Shown here in pieces: positions 52,697-58,100 of a stretch of 58,100 nucleotides of DNA (position 1 is its first letter; every line of letters begins with the position of its first letter). The stretch is taken from the NCBI GenBank assembly GCA_034111025.1, contig JAWUYB010000027.1, positions 1 through 58,100 of the forward strand, in the 5' to 3' direction. The notes below the pieces were generated by a model. It was not told the DNA's origin. It saw nothing but the letters and a program-made list of their open reading frames with translations, and ran no database searches. A program made the translations under genes and the position numbers. Source of the stretch: CAJXJP01 sp034111025. Lineage in GTDB: Bacteria; Patescibacteriota; Gracilibacteria; BD1-5; UBA6164.

Positions 52697-52861
52697 TTGA
52701 TACCTGGTTCAGGAGAACTTGATTTTATCAAGTTCTCTCAACTAGCTATTAAAGTTAGTCATGTGAATTTGATTCAGAATCTCAAATACGAGAACTGAAT
52801 CTGAGATTTTGAAATAAAATCTACATGAAAAATATATTTATTATTATAACTATTTGAAAAA
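52697..52861 (+). promoter_or_regulatory. Structured rplJ-rplL intercistronic region
   Basis: Two hairpins: gagaacttga/tcaagttctc (52713-52736) and an arm-in-arm stem GATTCAG-TCTC / GAGA-CTGAATC (about 52770-52802). Neither is followed by a T-run, so they are more likely processing or translation-control structures than terminators. In E. coli this interval also helps set the excess of L7/L12. Confidence 0.5.
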
Positions 52862-53230
52862 ATGGCTGAATTATCAAAAGGTGCTGCTCAAATTATGGAC
52901 TTAGTTAAAGAATTAACTATTGTTGAATTAAACGACCTTGTTACTGCTATGGAAGAAGAATTTGGAGTTTCTGCTGCTGCTCCTGTAGTTGTTGCTGCTT
53001 CTGGTGCTGCTGAAGAAGGACCTTCATCTTTCGATGTTGTATTAATTTCTGCTGGTGCATCTAAAATTGGTGTAATCAAAGTAATTAGAGAAATTTCTGG
53101 TCTTGGATTAAAAGAAGCTAACGCTATAGCTGATGCTGGTGGTAATGTTAAAGAAGGTGCTGATAAAGCTGAAGCTGAAGAAGTTAAAGCTAAATTAGAA
53201 GCTGCTGGAGCTGAAGTTGAATTAAAATAA
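52862..53230 (+). CDS. rplL: 50S ribosomal protein L7/L12
   Basis: A 122-residue stalk protein that recruits translation factors. The N-terminal dimerisation domain (LVKELTIVELNDLVTAMEEE) is joined by an Ala/Val-rich hinge (about residues 38-52) to the C-terminal domain with FDVVLISAGASKIGVIKVIR, GLGLKEANAIADA and VKAKLEAAGAEVELK. All glycines are GGN. It ends with a terminator and is the last gene of the L10 operon. Confidence 0.98.
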   Translation: MAELSKGAAQIMDLVKELTIVELNDLVTAMEEEFGVSAAAPVVVAASGAAEEGPSSFDVVLISAGASKIGVIKVIREISGLGLKEANAIADAGGNVKEGADKAEAEEVKAKLEAAGAEVELK

Positions 53231-53268
53231 TTAGTTATTTTAATTCTGATTCACTCAGAATTTCACAT

Positions 53269-53307
53269 AAAAAAAAGAGAAGAAATTTTATTTCTTCTCT
53301 TTTTTTA
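53269..53307. terminator. Bidirectional terminator after rplL
   Basis: A long stem aaaaaaagagaagaaat / atttcttctcttttttt. A smaller hairpin (attctga/tcagaat, 53242-53260) precedes it. Confidence 0.85.
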
Positions 53308-53586
53308 TGCTATAATATTTCAATCTTCTTCCCTTTCTAATAATTCTATAACAGAATTTAATATTATTACTTTATTTCTTTCGAACTCTGCTACGTTTAA
53401 TATTCAATCATTTGAAAAATTCCCTTTATTAAGAATTAATTTGCACATATTACGTACAGTAGATAGGTGTTTTAATACATTTTTTGTTGAATAATTTTTT
53501 ACTTCATTCACTGTTTTTGTATACCAATATCATAAATTTTCAGGAATGTTAATTTCTGATAAATCTTTTCACTTTAATGTATTCAT
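53308..53586 (-). CDS. Hypothetical protein, 92 residues
   Basis: A small soluble protein (MNTLKGKDLSEINIPENLGY, ending LLEREEDGNIIA) with mixed helix and no recognised motif. Glycines include four TGA codons, which supports real coding. It is separated from the upstream GIY-YIG gene by a terminator. One Cys (NMCKLIL). A four-helix-bundle-like pattern (bacterial S23/four-helix type) is possible but unproven. Confidence 0.6.
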
Positions 53587-53596
53587 ATCTATATAT

Positions 53597-53623
53597 AAAA
53601 AGAGAACTTATAATTCTCTTTTT
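53597..53623 (-). terminator. Terminator after the GIY-YIG gene
   Basis: Stem aaaaagagaa / ttctcttttt overlapping the stop codon at 53608-53610. Confidence 0.75.
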
Positions 53624-53862
53624 CATGAAATAATTTCGAATTTTTGTGTTCTAGTTAACTTCTTTATTGCATACTCTTTTTTAGATGCATCTGATCTATC
53701 ATTACATTCTTGAGTAAATACCATTTTTACTGGTCTACGCATTTTTGTAAATTTTGCTCATTTCTCAGAAGAATTATGTTCTTCTTCCCTACGTTCTATA
53801 TTAGTTGTAATGCCAGTATAGAGAGTATTATCTGAACATTCTAGTATGTATACAAACCACAT
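53608..53862 (-). CDS. GIY-YIG nuclease-superfamily protein (YhbQ/UPF0213-like)
   Basis: An 84-residue single-domain GIY-YIG protein. MWFVYILECSDNTLYTGITT holds the GIY (VYI) and YIG (YTG) tyrosine motifs and NIERREEEHN the catalytic Arg and conserved His/Asn helix, followed by KGAKFT and the Glu in SKKEYAIKKL. Such stand-alone proteins are common and their substrates poorly defined. Its ATG abuts the TAG stop of the histidine kinase gene (TAGATG), so translation is coupled. Confidence 0.9.
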
Positions 53863-55104
53863 CTATTTAAAATTAATTGTAAATTTAGTTCATTCTCACT
53901 TCACAGAATCTATATTTAAAGACCACTTATATATATTAGCAATTTTTGATACTAAGGCTAATCATATACCAAAACCTTCTGTATTACGAGATTGTTCTTC
54001 TTGAAAAAATCTATTAAAAATATTTACAATATTATTTTTATCAATTCATACTCAAAAATCTTGTATTATACACTTATTATCCATATAAGAAATATTGATT
54101 GATCATCAATTATTTGAAAATTTGATAGCATTTTTTATTATATTTGATAATAGAATATATAAATATTCTTTATCTGCCAATATACAAAAATCTTTAGATT
54201 GCTTATGTTTAATGTTAATTTTTTTCTCCGTTATTATAGATTTATATTCTTCTAATATATAATTAATTTCAGGTTTGATCTGATTTTTTATAAATTTTTG
54301 ATTGTCTTGTATATCAGTAATTGTCACTAAAGCTTCTATAAGATTATTTAATCTATTTATTTCGTTTAAGTTTTCATTTATCATTTCTTCTTTATACTCT
54401 CAAAACTGTTTCATTAATTGAAGATTTGAATTTATAACTGAAATTGGTGTTTTTAACTCATGTCATGCATTATGGACAAAATCGTTCATTTCTATAATAT
54501 TATCTTCAACTGGTTTAAGATTTCTTTTTACAAATATATAACCTATAAATAGAAATAATATAGAAAATAAAGCTATAGCAATAAAAAATCTAATTATATC
54601 TGATACATATGTTTCAAAATCATAATCAAGCTGTTTAAATAATAAGAGTTGATATGTTTCTATTGTTCTATGGATTGGAGAGTATTTTATAATAGTACCT
54701 CCTTCTACTTTAACATTAAGTTCTTGATTATTTATTATTTTATTTACAGCGTTTATATCAATTTCTCAACGTATATTTTCAATTAAAACATTATTATATG
54801 AGTCTAATATAGCAAAATTCATGATTTTTCATTTTCCAGGCATATCAATAGTACTATCATATTTTTTTGAATCTCATAACTGTCTTTGATTTTTAATTAA
54901 GGTAGTTAATTTATTAAGAGGTATATTTTTTTCTATAATAATTTTAGAAAGAAAATTTAATCTATTTGTTTCTTTTTGAATTCCTGAAAGATATTTATAT
55001 GAAAAAAAACTTACCTGCAATATTCAAGCAATCAAAAAAACTAATAATGTAAAAATTATTGTAAGTTTTAATTGTACTTTTTTTAATGCGAACTGTTTTT
55101 CCAT
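53863..55104 (-). CDS. Two-component sensor histidine kinase
   Basis: A 413-residue membrane sensor. Two membrane helices (about residues 13-33 and 180-200) flank an extracytoplasmic domain of about 145 residues with no recognised fold. The dimerisation/phosphotransfer domain has H-box FVHNAGHELKTPISVINSNL with His215. The ATPase domain shows the N box SNIIKNAIKFSNN, G1 DFGVGIDK, F box RFFQEEQ and G2 GFGIGLAL. H- and G-box glycines are TGA. It starts 1 base after the response regulator gene stops, forming an operon with that gene and the GIY-YIG gene. Confidence 0.93.
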
Positions 55105-55105
55105 A

Positions 55106-55765
55106 TTATTGTATTATATATCAAAATCATTTTCTTGTTTCTATTAGTTCTTTCCCTAATTTTTTACGTAAGTATCAAATATAAACATCTACTGTTTTCC
55201 CCATATTAAATTCATCATATTCTCACCAAACTTTTTCATATATATTTTGACGAGATAGTACTTTTCATTTATTTTGGGAAAAATATAAAAATAATTCAAA
55301 CTCCAAATGTGATAATTTTATCTCTCATTTAGAACCTATAACTATTTTTTTTTCTAAATCAATTAGATAACAATTTATAGATATTTGTGTTGTGGATTTA
55401 TTTTTTAAATTTCTACGTGTAAGTGAATGAATACGTGCTAATAATTCATCATAATCAAATGGTTTTACCATATAATCATCAGCTCAAAGATCTAATCATA
55501 ATATCATATCAGCCTTACTACTACGTGATGTTAACATTAATATTGGTATATCTTTTCCCTTTTCACGTAATGATTTACATACTTCATTTCCTTCCATAGA
55601 TGGCAGATTTAAATCTAATAATATTAGATCAAAAAACTCTGTGCTTGCAGTGTATAATGCCTGCTTGCCATCAGATACTATTATAGATTCTATATCTTTT
55701 AGTCTAAGAAATTGTTGTAAATTTCTAGACAATATTTGATGATCTTCAACAATTAATACTCTCAT
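55106..55765 (-). CDS. OmpR/PhoB-family response regulator
   Basis: A 219-residue regulator with an N-terminal receiver domain: acidic pocket VEDHQ near residue 7, phospho-acceptor Asp51 in LILLDLNLPSMEG, Thr79-type LMLTSRS, and Lys101 in MVKPFDYDELLAR. The C-terminal winged-helix domain contains KLSHLEFELFLYFSQNKGKV, then VWGEYDEFNMGKTVDVYIWYLRKKLG and ETRKGFGYII, the classic OmpR/PhoB recognition helix. It is the first gene of the operon with the kinase. A GTAAGAA direct repeat lies 153 bases upstream of its start. Confidence 0.94.
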
Positions 55766-55917
55766 ATATCATAGTTATAATTATATATACATAGTATATG
55801 AAAAAATATATAAAAAACTAGCTTCTAGATAATAGTTCCTCATTTTCTAGTTGTTATTTTTTTATATACTTTATTTCAATATATTTGTTTTTATTTTCTT
55901 TAGTTTACTGTTTACAT

Positions 55918-55935
55918 GTAAGAACGACGTAAGAA
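55918..55935 (-). promoter_or_regulatory. Candidate response-regulator box upstream of the regulator gene
   Basis: Direct repeat GTAAGAA-N4-GTAAGAA on the plus strand (TTCTTAC repeats toward the gene). Seven-base half sites with an 11-base period are the geometry bound by tandem OmpR/PhoB-type dimers. The same box occurs at 57387-57404. Confidence 0.55.
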
Positions 55936-55972
55936 TATCAAAAAAAAATCCTGTCTAAAATAATATATAGTA

Positions 55973-56401
55973 CAGTTCAAATGAAGGAGCTTGAGTCAAA
56001 TAAATATGTAGAAAAATGTACTTCAAAACAAATACAATTTACTGATACATTTAAAATCGAATTACTAAAATTATCGGACAAATGATTATTTTACAGAGAG
56101 ATATTCCATAAATTATGATTTCCAGATTATATTACTCATTCAAAGGTTCCAGAAAGAACATATACTCGATATAAGAACATCAACTGAATCTTTGTTTGGT
56201 CATATGAAGGATAAAATAGATATTTCTGAATGTCAGTCTTTAGAAGAAGTAAAAAGATATATGAATAAATATATTTACGAATATAATAACAAAAGACCCC
56301 AATGGGGTAGAAAAAAATGACTCCTGTACAATACAGAAATCATCTTTTAGATAACTAAAACTCTTTTTTATTTCCACTATACTTTAGTGGGGGCAGTTCA
56401 A
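55973..56401 (+). mobile_element. Internally deleted IS3-family element (copy B)
   Basis: Remnant of the same IS family as the element at 36058. The right terminal repeat is intact (complement begins TTGAACTGCCCCCACTAAAG, 56363-56401); the left end is lost. The frame from 55981 gives an OrfA-like chain (MKELESNKYVEKCTSKQIQF, then FTDTFKIELLKLSDKG and PERTYTRYKN, with TGA as Gly). It then jumps, in another frame, to the OrfB C-terminus: TESLFGHMKDKID, EEVKRYMNKYIYEYNNKRPQ and PVQYRNHLLDN. The middle of the transposase, including two catalytic Asp residues, is deleted. The bases between 55766 and 55972 otherwise hold only the regulator promoter region. Confidence 0.8.
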
Positions 56402-56421
56402 GTTCTCTCTTTTTTTTGTTA

Positions 56422-57264
56422 TTATTCAACAATATCTAATAAGCTTTCAACATCTATTTCATCTTCTTCTAATCTAGCATCAATTACATCTTGTAATGCT
56501 GTAATTTTAGATAATAATAATTCTTTACTTTCTTCTGATATTTTTTCATTTGCTTCAGTTTTATCATACATTTCTGATAATTTATTAGAAACTTTTTCTA
56601 ATTTATCAGAAGGTATTTTATCTAATCTAGAACCTAATTTATCAGCAAATGCTGTTTTATATTTCATAATTGTTCCAGATCTTTTTTCTCTGAACTCAGC
56701 TCTTTTTTCTTTCATTTCTTCTCTCATTTCTGATTTTTTATCCATCATTTCTATATGAGATTCATGTTTTTCTTGTAGTTTCATTCAAATTTCTGAATCT
56801 TCACCAACAATTTCTAACATTTTAGCTTTATGTTCTTCCCTGAGTTCTTTTGCTTTTTCTTTTAATTCAGTTCTTTTTTCAGCATCATCTTTAGCTTCAT
56901 TAAATCCTTCTTTTAATTCTTTCATTTCTGCTTTATGTTCATCCATCGCATCTTTTAATTCTGCTTTTGTTTCTTCATCTAAGTCAGCATAATATTCTTT
57001 CATTTTTCCTTTATATTCTTCTTTATGCTCACCTCTCATATCTTTCATTTCATCTCTTTTTTCTTTCATATATTCTTTTCTTTCGTCATTTACTTCTTTC
57101 ATTTCTTCTTTTCTTTCAGAATGGTTTTTTTTCATTTCCATTCTTTTTTCCATTTTTTCTTCATTATCCATTTCAGATGCATCATCCGCAAATACTCAAG
57201 ATATACCTAAACCAAATACTACTGAACTTGCTGTTAATCCAGCAATTATTTTTTTAGTTTCCAT
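56422..57264 (-). CDS. Secreted highly charged coiled-coil protein
   Basis: A 280-residue protein with a signal peptide (METKKIIAGLTASSVVFGLG, cut near VFA at residue 27). The mature chain is almost all Lys, Glu, Asp, Met, Arg and Ala, without Cys or Trp, and is predicted to be continuous helix. Short helix-turn patterns with DLDEETKAELKDAMDEHKAE and KELREEHKAKMLEI recall Spy/CpxP-type helical chaperones and metal-binding helical proteins, although the LTxxQ motif of Spy is not present. A GTAAGAA-N4-GTAAGAA box matching that of the response regulator lies 123 bases upstream, so it is a candidate target of that system. Function is otherwise unknown. Confidence 0.75.
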
Positions 57265-57386
57265 AATTTCTTATAAAGTTATTATATAAATATTTAACAT
57301 ATTTACATTTAATAAATATGCTGTAAAGCAATGTTATAACACTTTGTAATTAATTGCAAATTACGAGATGATTATATAATATAAAA

Positions 57387-57404
57387 GTAAGAATGAGGTA
57401 AGAA
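57387..57404 (-). promoter_or_regulatory. Candidate response-regulator box upstream of the charged protein gene
   Basis: Same GTAAGAA-N4-GTAAGAA direct repeat as at 55918-55935. On the minus strand it is followed within 5-11 bases by TATATT and TATAAT (about 57371-57383), so it occupies the position of a -35 element, as activators of this family do. Confidence 0.55.
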
Positions 57405-57493
57405 ATTAGTAAAAAAATAGTTTTTCATAAATATGTCACTGCTCATATTATCAAGATACTTATCTAGAAACTAATTTAGCATATATTATAACA

Positions 57494-57523
57494 TAAAAAA
57501 ACACCTCATATTAGGTGTTTTTT
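57494..57523 (-). terminator. Terminator after the lipoprotein gene
   Basis: Stem aaaaaaacacct / aggtgttttttt, directly past the stop of the gene at 57522. Confidence 0.85.
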
Positions 57524-57908
57524 ACTGTCTAGCCTTATATAATTCTATCATTTGTTTTTGTGCTTCTGATAAATTACTTTCTAATTTTATCCTTTCTAAT
57601 TTTTCTTTTTCTATTATTAATATATCTTGTTTTTGCTTTTGTTTTTCTTGCTCTATAAGAATATTAGTGTCATATCTATTTTGTTCTACTAATTCTTGTT
57701 TTTTAAAATTTCATTCAATTGTTAATCTTTCTTTTTCTTTTTCATTAGTAATATTTTTTAAAGATTCTTCAAAATCTAATAATTCTTGTTGATATTTTAC
57801 TTCTTCTATTTTTAGTTTTTCAGATTCATTTATGATAATTTCTTTTTCTGTATTATGAGAACAACTCATTAAAATAGTTAATAATAATAGTACAATTATT
57901 TTTTTCAT
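57522..57908 (-). CDS. Small coiled-coil lipoprotein
   Basis: A 128-residue protein with a lipoprotein signal peptide (MKKIIVLLLLTILMSCSHN); the lipobox LMSC makes Cys16 the lipidated residue. The rest is a Glu/Lys/Gln-rich helix (EKLKIEEVKYQQELLDFEES, KQKQDILIIEKEKLERIKLE), probably coiled coil. The start at 57908 was chosen because it gives a standard signal peptide; an in-frame ATG at 57926 would overlap the upstream gene. One glycine near 57711 is TGA. It lies 10 bases behind the truncated surface-protein gene. Confidence 0.75.
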
Positions 57909-57918
57909 TTTCTCTATG

Positions 57919-58100
57919 TTAATCAATTATAATATTATCTAAGTATAAATATGTATCGATATAATATCATCCTCCCACTTCCCATCTAAAATCATACGTA
58001 CCTGGTTCTAAAAGTGGTGTTGTAAATGTATCATATGAATCAACTCATGTCGCTCTACTTACTTTGTATAAGTATTCTATATCGTTAATAAAGAACTTCA
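57919..58100 (-). CDS. C-terminal part of a surface-protein gene, truncated at the window edge
   Basis: Sixty residues and the TAA stop of a gene that begins outside the window. The visible part (KFFINDIEYLYKVSRATGVD, then FTTPLLEPGTYDFRWEVGGG and DTYLYLDNIIID) matches a beta-sandwich repeat seen in secreted bacterial proteins, with a 'G-x-Y-x-F-x-W' turn and a terminal DNI strand. It uses TGA for glycine. The lipoprotein gene follows 10 bases later, so the two are probably co-transcribed. Confidence 0.65.

Noticed and set aside
56785..56787. Charged secreted protein split into two genes
   Set aside because: The break is TGA read as glycine, and both parts share frame and composition; the joined gene has one signal peptide and one stop.
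1..58100. CRISPR array
   Set aside because: No regularly spaced repeats of 23-40 bases were found; the exact 32-base repeat pair at 47 kb has only two copies 831 bases apart.

Overview
The window comes from a very AT-rich bacterium that reads TGA as glycine (genetic code 25), as known in the candidate phyla Absconditabacteria (SR1) and Gracilibacteria. Nearly every long gene is cut by in-frame TGA codons exactly where its family has glycine. Examples are the third glycine of the FtsZ GGGTGTG motif (codon 18813-18815, minus strand), all three Walker A glycines of MiaA, and the H box and G box of the histidine kinase. TAA is the usual stop and TAG is occasional. All coordinates below were obtained by joining reading frames across TGA. 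Starts are mostly preceded by A-rich sequence rather than a Shine-Dalgarno site.

Layout. 0-4.6 kb: two divergent pairs of pilin-like genes, two of them carrying adhesion-type domains (discoidin-like, LamG-like). 4.6-6 kb: hisS. 6.5-14.8 kb: type IV pilus machinery (pilB, a SpoIIE-type phosphatase, pilC, major pilin, pilT) and a secreted protein with a sortase-like tail. 14.9-20.5 kb: a CaCA antiporter, then a leftward housekeeping run ftsA, ftsZ, nusA, rplI, ruvX. 20.7-31.6 kb: a second SpoIIE-type phosphatase and a VirB4-like ATPase, converging on a leftward block of secreted proteins: an H-type-lectin-like protein, a 1445-residue giant, a small membrane protein and a Cys-rich 700-residue protein. 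31.8-36 kb: a dicarboxylate symporter, rplK, a VOC protein, nitroreductase/HxlR and a voltage-gated-type channel. 36-38 kb: a degraded IS3-family element and a prepilin fused to an FGE-like domain. 39.2-41.1 kb: two genes without a single TGA-glycine codon and with richer base composition, likely acquired. 41.3-44.9 kb: secreted and membrane proteins and an EamA transporter with a truncated duplicate. 44.9-51 kb: tex, a methyltransferase flanked by 32-bp direct repeats, a DUF389 protein, a SanA/YdcF-like protein and miaA. 51.1-53.3 kb: tRNA-Thr, tRNA-Tyr, tRNA-Leu, rpmE, and rplJ-rplL with an L10-type leader and attenuator. 53.3-58.1 kb: a GIY-YIG protein, a two-component system, a second IS3 remnant, a charged secreted coiled-coil protein, a lipoprotein and a truncated surface-protein gene.

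How it fits together. The window is dominated by cell-surface biology. There is a type IV pilus with several minor pilins carrying glycan- or protein-binding folds, secreted lectin-like and Cys-rich proteins next to a VirB4-type ATPase, and two phosphatases of a type used in partner switching. This suits an organism that attaches to other cells, but that lifestyle is inference. A matching pair of direct-repeat boxes (GTAAGAA-N4-GTAAGAA) lies upstream of the response regulator and of the charged secreted protein, suggesting an autoregulated envelope-sensing circuit.
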